Origin: CAVYPR01 sp052145775
GTDB taxonomy: Bacteria; Actinomycetota; Acidimicrobiia; Acidimicrobiales; RAAP-2
Direction of reading: 5' to 3'
DNA length: 20,703 bases
NCBI GenBank assembly: GCA_052145775.1
Contig: JBKQNY010000115.1
Span: 1-20,703 of the forward strand
Part shown: piece after piece, positions 6,624 through 13,662 of the stretch
Numbering within the stretch: position 1 is the first letter of the stretch
How the letters are laid out: every line of letters begins with the position of its first letter
Translations under genes and position numbers: made by a program
The notes under the pieces: model-generated
What the model saw: only the letters and a program-made list of their open reading frames with translations
Told to the model about the DNA's origin: nothing
Databases searched by the model: none

Positions 6624-8822
6624 CTAGCGGTTCGGGGCCGACGGCGGCGGCCACTGCGGCGGCGGCCACTGCTGGGGCTGGGGCGCGGCCGGCTGGCCCG
6701 GCCACGGTGGCGGCCAACCGCCGGCAGGCGGCGGCTGCGCGGGAGGTGGAGGCGCGGCTGGCCACGGCGGGGAGGGCCAGGCCGATTCGCCCGGTCGTGA
6801 CGGCTCGCCGGGCTGGGTGCTCTCGGCGGCCGGCGGGGCGGCGGGCACCGGGGTCCCCTGGGGCACGCCGTTGGCCCCCGAGCCGTTGGTGGCCGACCCG
6901 TTGCCGTTGGTCCCGTTGCCGTGGAAGTGCGGGACGGCCTTGGCGCCCGAGACGTGCACCGGCTGGCCGTAGGCTTCGTCGACCAGCCGGCCGACCTCCT
7001 GGCCGTCGATGCTCTCCTGCTCGAGCAGGGCCCGGGCCACGGCCTCGAGGCCGGAGCGGTGGCGGGTGAGCGTCTCGACCGCCCGCTCCTCCTGGGCCCG
7101 CAGGATGCGCTCGACCTCGTCGTCGATCACCCGGCTGGTGTCCTCGGAGTAGTCGCGGGTGTGCATGAGGTCCTCACCCAGGAAGACCTGGCCCTGCGAG
7201 CCCCAGGCCATCGGCCCGATCTCCTCGCTCATGCCCCACTCGCGCACCATCTTGCGGGCCAGCTCGGTGTTGCCCACCAGGTCGTTGGCGGCCCCGGTGG
7301 ACAGGTCGCCGTAGACGAGGAGCTCGGCCACCCGGCCGCCCATGCGCACGCAGAGCGAGTCCTCGATGTGGGCGCGAGGGTGGATGTGACGCTCCTCCAT
7401 CGGCAGCTGCATGGTCACCCCGAGGGCCATCCCGGTGGGCAGGATCGTCACCTTGTGGACGGGGTCGGCCCCCTCCAGCACGTAGGCCAGGACGGCGTGG
7501 CCGCCCTCGTGGTAGGCGACGCGCTCCTTCTCCTCGCCGGACAGGACCAGGCTGTCGCGCCGCTGACCCATGAGCACCCGGTCGCGCGACGACTCGAAGT
7601 CGACCATCTCGATGAAGACGCTGCCCCGGCGCACGGCGTGCAGGGCCGCCTCGTTCACCAGGTTGGCCAGGTCGGCGCCGCTCATGCCCGGGGTGCCCCG
7701 GGCCACCAGCTCGAGGTCCACGTCGGGACCGATGCGCTTGCCCTTGCAGTGCACCTGGAGGATGGGAAGCCGCTCCTCGAGGTCCGGCAGGGGGACCACG
7801 ATCTGTCGGTCGAACCGGCCGGGGCGCAGCAGGGCCGGGTCGAGGATGTCCGGACGGTTGGTGGCGGCGATCACGACCACGCCCTCGGCCGGGTCGAAGC
7901 CGTCCATCTCGTTCAGCATCTGGTTGAGCGTCTGCTCGCGCTCGTCGTGGCCGCCGCCCAGGCCGGCCCCGCGCTTTCGGCCGATGGAGTCGATCTCGTC
8001 GACGAAGATGATGGCCGGGGCCTGCTTGCGGGCGGTCTGGAAGAGGTCGCGCACCCGGCTGGCGCCGACGCCCACGAACATCTCCATGAAGTCCGAGCCG
8101 CTGACCGAGAGGAACGGCACCCCGGCCTCGCCGGCCACCGCCCTGGCCAAGAGCGTCTTGCCGGTCCCCGGCGGGCCGACCAGGAGCACGCCCTTGGGGA
8201 TCTTCGCCCCGATCTCCTTGAACCGGGCCGGGGTCTTCAAGAAGTCGACGACCTCGGAGATCTCCTGCTTCACCCCGTTGTAGCCGGCCACGTCCTCGAA
8301 GGTGGTGCTGGGCCGGTCCGCACTGAACAGGCGTGCCTTGGAACGGCCGATCGACATGATCCCCGACATCTGCCCGCGGGCCTGACGGCTGATGAACACC
8401 ATCAGCACGATGCCGATGCCCAGGAACAGCACGTAGGGGAGGAGCTCGCCCAGGAGGTCGCTGGGGGTCTTGAATGTGACCTCGACCCCTTCGTGGCGCA
8501 TCGTCTGGACGTCGGCCGGGATGACCGGTTCGGGGCCGTTCACCGTGTACGTCTGGCCGTCCTTGAGCTTGCCGGTGATCGTCCCCGTGCTGTTGTTGAT
8601 GTTGGCCGTGTCCACGTTGTGGGAGGTCACGTCCTTCATGTACTGCGAGTACGTGAGGGACTTGGACGTCGTGTGGGAGAGGAGGGAGGGCACCACCAGC
8701 ACCGCCAGCACCGCCACGATCAGCAGCGCCCAGACCCACCGCCAGTTCTGCTCGCCCCCGCTCGCACCCGCGCCGGGGCCCGAGGGGCGCGGCGGGGTGC
8801 CGTCCTGCTGTTGCGGGCTCAC
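6624..8822 (-). CDS. ftsH: ATP-dependent zinc metalloprotease FtsH
   Basis: A 732-residue membrane-bound AAA+ protease that extracts and degrades membrane and short-lived cytosolic proteins. Order: short Pro/Gly-rich N-tail; membrane helix about 29-48; extracytoplasmic domain; second helix about 124-144; AAA domain with Walker A GPPGTGKT (216-223), Walker B IIFVDEID (271-278), and second region of homology TNRPDILDPALLRPGRFDR; protease domain with HEGGH (438-442, the HExxH zinc site; most relatives have HEAGH) and GAANDL carrying the third zinc ligand. The start is the GTG at 8820-8822 (MSPQQQDG); no Shine-Dalgarno is seen and a TAGCAT box lies six bases upstream. The last hundred residues are an unusual Asn/Gly- then Pro/Trp/Gln-rich low-complexity tail. 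It is divergent from a CPBP protease gene with a 110-base shared control region. Confidence 0.97.
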   Translation of the reverse strand: MSPQQQDGTPPRPSGPGAGASGGEQNWRWVWALLIVAVLAVLVVPSLLSHTTSKSLTYSQYMKDVTSHNVDTANINNSTGTITGKLKDGQTYTVNGPEPVIPADVQTMRHEGVEVTFKTPSDLLGELLPYVLFLGIGIVLMVFISRQARGQMSGIMSIGRSKARLFSADRPSTTFEDVAGYNGVKQEISEVVDFLKTPARFKEIGAKIPKGVLLVGPPGTGKTLLARAVAGEAGVPFLSVSGSDFMEMFVGVGASRVRDLFQTARKQAPAIIFVDEIDSIGRKRGAGLGGGHDEREQTLNQMLNEMDGFDPAEGVVVIAATNRPDILDPALLRPGRFDRQIVVPLPDLEERLPILQVHCKGKRIGPDVDLELVARGTPGMSGADLANLVNEAALHAVRRGSVFIEMVDFESSRDRVLMGQRRDSLVLSGEEKERVAYHEGGHAVLAYVLEGADPVHKVTILPTGMALGVTMQLPMEERHIHPRAHIEDSLCVRMGGRVAELLVYGDLSTGAANDLVGNTELARKMVREWGMSEEIGPMAWGSQGQVFLGEDLMHTRDYSEDTSRVIDDEVERILRAQEERAVETLTRHRSGLEAVARALLEQESIDGQEVGRLVDEAYGQPVHVSGAKAVPHFHGNGTNGNGSATNGSGANGVPQGTPVPAAPPAAESTQPGEPSRPGESAWPSPPWPAAPPPPAQPPPAGGWPPPWPGQPAAPQPQQWPPPQWPPPSAPNR
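6643..6672. repeat. 15-bp perfect tandem repeat in the ftsH 3' end
   Basis: GGCGGCGGCCACTGC occurs twice head to tail (6643-6657 and 6658-6672). On the minus strand it encodes two QWPPP units in the C-terminal tail of FtsH. It looks like a replication-slippage duplication in a low-complexity tail and may vary in copy number. Confidence 0.85.
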
Positions 8823-8828
8823 CGCACC

Positions 8829-8834
8829 ATGCTA
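8829..8834 (-). promoter_or_regulatory. Candidate -10 element for leaderless ftsH transcript
   Basis: On the minus strand TAGCAT lies six bases before the GTG start of ftsH, with no Shine-Dalgarno in between. The spacing fits transcription beginning at the start codon. Confidence 0.4.
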
Positions 8835-8918
8835 TGCGCCCCCATAGGCCGGTGGTCACCGGGCACCCCGGGGGGTCCGCGCGGCCCGAGCCGCCGCTCG
8901 GGGCCGCAGGGGCGGCGG

Positions 8919-8924
8919 TATCGT
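8919..8924 (+). promoter_or_regulatory. Candidate -10 element for leaderless CPBP transcript
   Basis: TATCGT ends eight bases before the ATG at 8933; the gap GGCGGCCG has no convincing Shine-Dalgarno. This also supports 8933 over the upstream in-frame start at 8834, which would place ninety-nine bases of coding sequence across the promoter region. Confidence 0.35.
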
Positions 8925-8932
8925 GGCGGCCG

Positions 8933-9784
8933 ATGGCCCAGCCTGGCGACACCCAGCCGCTGGCCGGCCTGCCCACGTCCCCGGTCCGGTCGACCAGGTT
9001 CCTCGACGATCCCGGCGCGCCGCCGGTCAGCCGGGCCGACGGGGGGCGGTGGTTCCTCTACGCGCTCTTGGGGTTCGCCGTCGGCGAGGTGGTTGCCTAC
9101 CTCCTCGTGCTCGTGGCCGCGGCCCTGGCCGGGCAGGGCAGCCAGCTCGCGGCGATCTCACGGTTGGCCGCGCCGCCGGAGTGGTACGTGGGGGTGTCGC
9201 TCGTCGGGTTGTGGGTGGGGTTCTTCGTCGGGCCCTGGCTGGCCAGCCGCCAGCGGGGGACCGGCCACCTGGTCAACGACGTCGGCCTGCGCTTCCGGCC
9301 GGTCGACCTGGCCGGGGTCGTGATCGGCGTCGGCGCCCAGTTCCTGATCGACATCGCCTACGCCCCCTTCATCACCAACCCCTCGAAGTTCGGCGCGCCG
9401 ACCCAGCGGCTCACCGGGGCCTCACACGGTTGGGGGTTCCTCATCATCGCTGTCATGACCGTGGTGGGGGCCCCCTTCTTCGAGGAGCTGTTCTTCCGGG
9501 GCCTCGTCTTCCGGGCGCTGGCCCGGGGCTTCACCCCCGACGGCATGGGCCCGACCACGCGGCGCGCCGTCGGCGTGGTGGCGGCCGTGGCGGTCGACGG
9601 GCTCCTCTTCGCCCTGGCCCACGCCGAGTGGGCGCAGTTCGTCGGCCTGGCCGCCTTCGGGATGCTGCTCGCCGCCATCAGCTACCGCACCGGACGGCTG
9701 GGGATGAACATGGTGGCCCACGCCTCCTTCAACCTGGTGGCCGTGGTGGCCGTGGCCAATAGCCGTGGCGGCCTCGTCCACTGA
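8933..9784 (+). CDS. CPBP family intramembrane glutamic endopeptidase
   Basis: A 283-residue polytopic protein starting MAQPGDTQPLAG. It carries the CPBP (Abi/CAAX-protease-like) signature: EELFFRG with the paired glutamates at 184-185 and Arg189, a conserved His at 230 (LAHAEW), and HASFN with His263 and Asn267. Hydrophobic segments lie at about 40-66, 86-104, 125-145, 167-183, 212-230, 236-250 and 258-275. Members of this family cleave within the membrane; eukaryotic relatives process CAAX prenylated proteins, and bacterial ones act in regulated proteolysis or peptide maturation. The substrate is unknown. The gene is divergent from ftsH, and its last 20 bases overlap the next gene, so it heads an operon with the giant membrane protein that follows. 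Confidence 0.9.
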   Translation: MAQPGDTQPLAGLPTSPVRSTRFLDDPGAPPVSRADGGRWFLYALLGFAVGEVVAYLLVLVAAALAGQGSQLAAISRLAAPPEWYVGVSLVGLWVGFFVGPWLASRQRGTGHLVNDVGLRFRPVDLAGVVIGVGAQFLIDIAYAPFITNPSKFGAPTQRLTGASHGWGFLIIAVMTVVGAPFFEELFFRGLVFRALARGFTPDGMGPTTRRAVGVVAAVAVDGLLFALAHAEWAQFVGLAAFGMLLAAISYRTGRLGMNMVAHASFNLVAVVAVANSRGGLVH

Positions 9785-12470
9785 GGGCAAGGCCGCGTCG
9801 GTGCCGACCGCGGTCGCCCCCCCGCCCGAGCCGCTCGCCCCACCCGCGCCGCGCCGCGCCGCGGCCAGCGCACGGCCGTGGGTGCCGCGGCGTCGGGGGG
9901 TGGAGCGCTGGCTGCCGGCGGCGGCCACGGCCACGGTGATCGTGGGGGTGGTCTGTGTCACCCTCTGGCAGCTGCACCTCAACCTGCTCCTGACCGACAC
10001 CACCACCACCGGGGGTGACACCGGGGCCCACTACATGATGCCGGCCTACTTCAGCTCCAACCTCTTCCCCCACCTCACCGGCTGGAGCCCCTCGTGGTAC
10101 GACGGGTACCCCATCTACACCTTCTACTTCGTGCTCCCCGATGTCCTGGTGGCGCTGGCCTCGCATCTCCTCAGCTACAACGTCGCCTTCAAGCTGGCCA
10201 CCGTGCTCGGTTCCGTGCTCCTGCCGGTGACCGCCTGGGCCCTCGGCCGCCTCTTCGGGCTGCGGCCGCCGGCACCGGCCGCCCTGGCCGCGGCCACGCT
10301 GCCGTTCCTCTTCGACTACACGTTCACCATCTACGGCGGGAACCTGTTCTCCACCCTGGCCGGTGAGTATGCCTACTCCCTCAGCGTCGCCCTGGCCCTG
10401 TTGTTCCTGGGCCTGTTCGCCCGGGGGATCCGGACCGGCCGTCACCGGGGCTGGGCCGCGGTGGTGCTGGCGGGGTGTGTCTTGGCCCACATCGTCCCGG
10501 CCATGTTCGCCGTGGTGGGGGCGGTGCTCCTCACCGCGGCGGAGCTCCTCCCCGAGCGCTGGCGGCTCCATGACGACCTCCGCCGCCCCTCGTCGGCCGT
10601 CTCCCGGCCGCCGGGCCGCGAGGGGGTGCGGGGCCGGTGGACCTCGGCGTGGTGGGGAGCCTCGACCCTCGGCCTGGGGCTGCTGTTGTCGGGGTGGTGG
10701 CTGATGCCCTTCGGGATCCGCCAGCCGTACTCGACCACGATGAACTACGCCAACGTCACCACCTACGCCACCCTCCTGTTCCCCAGGGCCGACCTTTGGG
10801 CACTCTGCCTGGCCGGGGTGGCGGTGGTGGCGGCGCTGGCGCTGCGGAGCCGCTTCGGCCTCCTGTTCGCAGTGCTGGGCGGCCTGGCGGCCCTGACCCT
10901 CACCGTCGACCCGCTGTCCAGCCTCTACAACGTCCGGGTCCTCCCCTTGTGGTTCCTCTGTGTGTACCTCATGGCCGGGTGGATCGTCGCCGTCTGCGTG
11001 ACGGCGGTGGCGCGCTGGTTCCGCCGGGAGCGGGCGACCCGCTGGGCGCTGTCGGTCCGCGCCGCGGCGGGGCCCGACGACGAGTTCGCCGCCTCCGGCC
11101 ACGACCCGGCCTGGCGACCGCGCCGGCCCCGGGCGGCGCGCTGGGCGCCCGGGGCGGTGGTCGGCCCACTCCTGTGCCTAGCCGGGGTGGTGCTGGTGGT
11201 GGTCCCGCCCTTCGTCCCCGCCGTCGCCAGCGCGCTGCCCAACATCGGGATCACCCCGGGGGCGAACGAGGTGAGCAACTGGGCCAACTGGAACTACACC
11301 GGCTACGAGGGCAAGGCCTCCTACCCCGAGTACCAGGCGATCAATGCCACGATGGCGAGCGTCGGCCGCCGCTACGGGTGCGGGCGGGCGCTGTGGGAGT
11401 ACAACTCCGACGAGAATCGCTTCGGCACCCCCGAGGCCCTCATGCTCCTGCCCTACTGGACCGGCGGCTGCATCGACTCCGAGGAGGGCCTCCTCTTCGA
11501 GTCCTCGGCCACCACCCCCTACCACTTCATCAACCAGGCCGAGCTGTCGGTGTCGCCGTCGGAGGCCGTGGTCGGCCTCCCCTACGGCGCACTCGACGTC
11601 CCCCTCGGCATCGAGCACCTCCAGCTGCTCGGGGTCCGCTACTTCATGGCCTTCAGCCCGCAGATCCAACAGGCGGCGGCGGCCGACCCGACACTGCACA
11701 AGGTGGCCTCCACCGGGCCGTGGAGCGCCGACTACAACGGCCAGGTGCTCTCGACCACCTGGGACGTCTACCTGGTCGCCCACTCGGCGGCGGTGACCCC
11801 GCTCGCCCACGAGCCCGCCGTGCTCACCGGAGTGGGCCCCGACCAGTCGAGCTGGCTGGGGCAGATCGGACCGCAGGGGCAGCCGGTGTCGGGCCCGGCC
11901 ATCTCGTGGTACGACGACCCGTCGCGCTGGGACGTCGAGCTCACCGCCGGGGGGCTTCCGAGCTGGCCGCGGGTCACCGCCGAAGGAGCCGCCCTCGCCC
12001 CGAGGGTCCCGGTCCCCGCCACCGCCGTGACCCGGATCCGCCAGACGGCCGACTCGATCAGCTTCCACGTGAGCCGCGTGGGCACGCCGGTGCTGGTGAA
12101 GCTCTCGTACTTCCCCAACTGGAAGGCGTCCGGGGCCGAGGGCCCCTGGCGGGCCACGCCCAACCTGATGGTGGTGGTCCCCACCAGCCACGAGGTGACC
12201 CTCACCTACGGCACCACCGGGGCCAACGTCCTCGGCGACGGGTGCACGGTGGTCGGATTGGGCATCGTGGTCGGCATGGTCGCCGTGTGGTGGAGGCGGC
12301 GCCGGACGGGCCCGGGCGCGCCCGGCGCCGCGCGCGGCACGCCCGGCGGTCCGTCCCTCACACTCTCCTCACATCCAGCTCACGTTTCCCCAATGCCCTC
12401 GGCGCAAGCTCGGAGCTGGACCCCCGGAGACGCCGGGGGGAACGTCGGTCGAGGAGGGGAGGTCCCATGA
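9765..12470 (+). CDS. Large GT-C-like membrane protein (6-pyruvoyl-tetrahydropterin synthase-related family)
   Basis: A 901-residue polytopic protein. The start used is GTG 9765, overlapping the CPBP gene by 20 bases; a GTG near 9801 is possible. A Pro/Ala-rich cytoplasmic tail precedes the first membrane helix at about 50-70. The first outer loop has GGDTGAHY with Asp85, in the position of the catalytic acid of GT-C glycosyltransferases, then GWSPSWYDGYPIYTFYFVLP. About ten further hydrophobic segments follow. The C-terminal extracytoplasmic domain shows GVRYFMAFSP and SYFPNWKASGAEGPWRATPN, motifs I associate with the large membrane family annotated as '6-pyruvoyl-tetrahydropterin synthase-related', a name that does not describe enzyme activity. 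A last helix at about 825-845 leads to an Arg-rich tail. Inferred role: use of a polyprenyl-phosphate sugar for an exported glycan. Its stop overlaps the lipoprotein start (ATGA). Confidence 0.8.
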   Translation: MAASSTEGKAASVPTAVAPPPEPLAPPAPRRAAASARPWVPRRRGVERWLPAAATATVIVGVVCVTLWQLHLNLLLTDTTTTGGDTGAHYMMPAYFSSNLFPHLTGWSPSWYDGYPIYTFYFVLPDVLVALASHLLSYNVAFKLATVLGSVLLPVTAWALGRLFGLRPPAPAALAAATLPFLFDYTFTIYGGNLFSTLAGEYAYSLSVALALLFLGLFARGIRTGRHRGWAAVVLAGCVLAHIVPAMFAVVGAVLLTAAELLPERWRLHDDLRRPSSAVSRPPGREGVRGRWTSAWWGASTLGLGLLLSGWWLMPFGIRQPYSTTMNYANVTTYATLLFPRADLWALCLAGVAVVAALALRSRFGLLFAVLGGLAALTLTVDPLSSLYNVRVLPLWFLCVYLMAGWIVAVCVTAVARWFRRERATRWALSVRAAAGPDDEFAASGHDPAWRPRRPRAARWAPGAVVGPLLCLAGVVLVVVPPFVPAVASALPNIGITPGANEVSNWANWNYTGYEGKASYPEYQAINATMASVGRRYGCGRALWEYNSDENRFGTPEALMLLPYWTGGCIDSEEGLLFESSATTPYHFINQAELSVSPSEAVVGLPYGALDVPLGIEHLQLLGVRYFMAFSPQIQQAAAADPTLHKVASTGPWSADYNGQVLSTTWDVYLVAHSAAVTPLAHEPAVLTGVGPDQSSWLGQIGPQGQPVSGPAISWYDDPSRWDVELTAGGLPSWPRVTAEGAALAPRVPVPATAVTRIRQTADSISFHVSRVGTPVLVKLSYFPNWKASGAEGPWRATPNLMVVVPTSHEVTLTYGTTGANVLGDGCTVVGLGIVVGMVAVWWRRRRTGPGAPGAARGTPGGPSLTLSSHPAHVSPMPSAQARSWTPGDAGGNVGRGGEVP
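12451..12462 (+). promoter_or_regulatory. Strong double Shine-Dalgarno for the lipoprotein gene
   Basis: GAGGAGGGGAGG ends four bases before the ATG at 12467 and includes both GAGGAGG and GGGAGG. It is the strongest ribosome site in the window and contrasts with the genes that lack one. Confidence 0.75.
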
Positions 12471-12826
12471 GGCGCAGCACTCCCGCCGTGGCGCTGGTCG
12501 CGCTGGCCGCCGCCGGTCTCGTGCTCGGCGCCTGCGGCGGTGGCGGCACCCACGTGATCGGCCCCGGCGCCGCTACCACGACCACCTCGCGTGCGCGCGC
12601 GGCCACCACGACGACCTCGACCGCCACCGCGCCCGGCAGCGCCGCGGCGACCACCACCACGTCGGCCCCCCACCCCTCCAGCGCCGTCCCCGCCGCCTCC
12701 ACAACGGTGACAGCGGCCCTCACAGCGCAGATCACATCGGAGCTGAGCCAGCTCGACCAGAGCCTCGCCCAGGCGAACGGCGACCTGTCGTCGAGCGGCA
12801 CAGGCGCCACAACAGGAGGCAAGTGA
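12467..12826 (+). CDS. Small Thr-rich lipoprotein
   Basis: A 119-residue protein with a lipoprotein signal: two arginines, a hydrophobic stretch, and lipobox LGAC with Cys23, predicting lipid attachment after signal peptidase II cleavage. Residues about 35-70 contain three ATTTTS modules in a Thr/Ala/Ser linker, and the C-terminal part (about 80-110) is a short amphipathic helix (LTAQITSELSQLDQSLAQA). No enzymatic domain is seen. The Thr-rich linker is typical of exported actinobacterial proteins and could be glycosylated. It is translationally coupled to the GT-C-like gene (ATGA) and followed within one base by another exported protein gene, so the three are likely co-expressed. I do not recognise the family. 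Confidence 0.75.
   Translation: MRRSTPAVALVALAAAGLVLGACGGGGTHVIGPGAATTTTSRARAATTTTSTATAPGSAAATTTTSAPHPSSAVPAASTTVTAALTAQITSELSQLDQSLAQANGDLSSSGTGATTGGK
12814..12819 (+). promoter_or_regulatory. Shine-Dalgarno for the secreted helical protein
   Basis: A perfect AGGAGG sits inside the end of the lipoprotein gene, eight bases before the ATG at 12828, and fixes that start. Confidence 0.75.
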
Positions 12827-12827
12827 G

Positions 12828-13610
12828 ATGGCGCACCGACCGCTCACCCACCGACACCCCGCCGGGCCCCGGTCCGCAACTGCTCGCCTCGGCGCCGCGG
12901 TCACGGCGGTGCTGGCCGCCGGCGCCATGGCGGCCGGGCTGCTCGGGGTTGCGTCCCTCGGGGCCACCGTCGCCTCGGCCGCCCCCGGGACATCGCCGAC
13001 GTGCTCGCCGGCGGCCCTCAACGCGGCCCGGACCAACGCCCTGGCCGCCCTCACACCGCGGGTCAAGCGGCTGCATGACCTGTCCGCCGCGGTGGGTGCG
13101 TCGACCGGCCTCACGTCGGCGGACCGCTCGTCGCTCACCACCGACATCGGCAACGACCTGGCCGGGATCACCGCCCTCCAGCAGAAGATCCCGTCGGACA
13201 CATCCTGCGCCGAGGTGGCCGCCGACGCCCACGCCATGGTCGTCGACTACCGGGTGTTCGTGGTCATGAGCCCCCAGGTGCACCTCACCATCGCCGCCGA
13301 CACCGAGACGTCCGTGGCCGCCGCCCTCGCCGCCCTCGAGCCCGAGATCACGGCGCGCATCACAGCCGCCAAGCAGAGTGGCGTCACAGTGCGCGCCGCC
13401 CAGACCACCTACTCGGACTTCCAGACCCAGGTGGCGACGGCCACCCAGTCGAGCACGGGGGTGGCCGGAAAGGTCCTCGCCCTCACCCCGGCCTCCTACC
13501 CCGGGTCCCGAACGACACTGGAGAACGCCCGGGCGTCGCTCAGCACCGGCCGGGTGGCGCTGGTGCGGGCCCACGGCGACCTGCGCACCCTCAAGGCGGA
13601 CGCCCGCTGA
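12828..13610 (+). CDS. Secreted helical protein of unknown function
   Basis: A 260-residue protein. The N-terminus is basic with a hydrophobic core (about 22-45) and an AxA cleavage site at A49-S50-A51, so it is probably exported by Sec and released or wall-bound. The mature part is almost wholly helical, with Ala-rich heptad-like stretches and two cysteines (Cys59 and Cys127) that may form a disulfide. No metal or catalytic motif is seen. The start one base after the lipoprotein stop and the embedded AGGAGG show they are made together; the helical C-terminus of the lipoprotein and the helical bundle here could interact, which is inference only. Family not recognised. Confidence 0.75.
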   Translation: MAHRPLTHRHPAGPRSATARLGAAVTAVLAAGAMAAGLLGVASLGATVASAAPGTSPTCSPAALNAARTNALAALTPRVKRLHDLSAAVGASTGLTSADRSSLTTDIGNDLAGITALQQKIPSDTSCAEVAADAHAMVVDYRVFVVMSPQVHLTIAADTETSVAAALAALEPEITARITAAKQSGVTVRAAQTTYSDFQTQVATATQSSTGVAGKVLALTPASYPGSRTTLENARASLSTGRVALVRAHGDLRTLKADAR

Positions 13611-13647
13611 CCATCCGTTCCCCACGGGAGGCCGCACCGGCCTCGAT

Positions 13648-13653
13648 TAGGCT
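13648..13653 (+). promoter_or_regulatory. Candidate -10 element for leaderless phosphomannomutase transcript
   Basis: TAGGCT ends nine bases before the ATG at 13663; the gap GGTCCGGCC has no Shine-Dalgarno. It would start an operon running from the phosphomannomutase to the YceH gene. Confidence 0.4.
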
Positions 13654-13662
13654 GGTCCGGCC

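Noticed and set aside
6624..8822. FtsH inactivated because of HEGGH instead of HEAGH
   Set aside because: Both His and the Glu of HExxH remain, and Ala/Gly at the third position is tolerated in zincin sites.
6921..9323. 800-codon plus-strand frame opposite ftsH
   Set aside because: Antisense of an unmistakable FtsH; product rich in His/Val/Gly/Leu with no family motif.
9729..11102. 457-codon minus-strand frame opposite the GT-C-like gene
   Set aside because: Low-complexity antisense product; the plus strand encodes motif-bearing membrane protein.
12300..12345. GC-rich palindromic stretch as a terminator
   Set aside because: It lies inside the coding end of the GT-C-like gene, has no T-tract, and such GCGC strings are common at this base composition.
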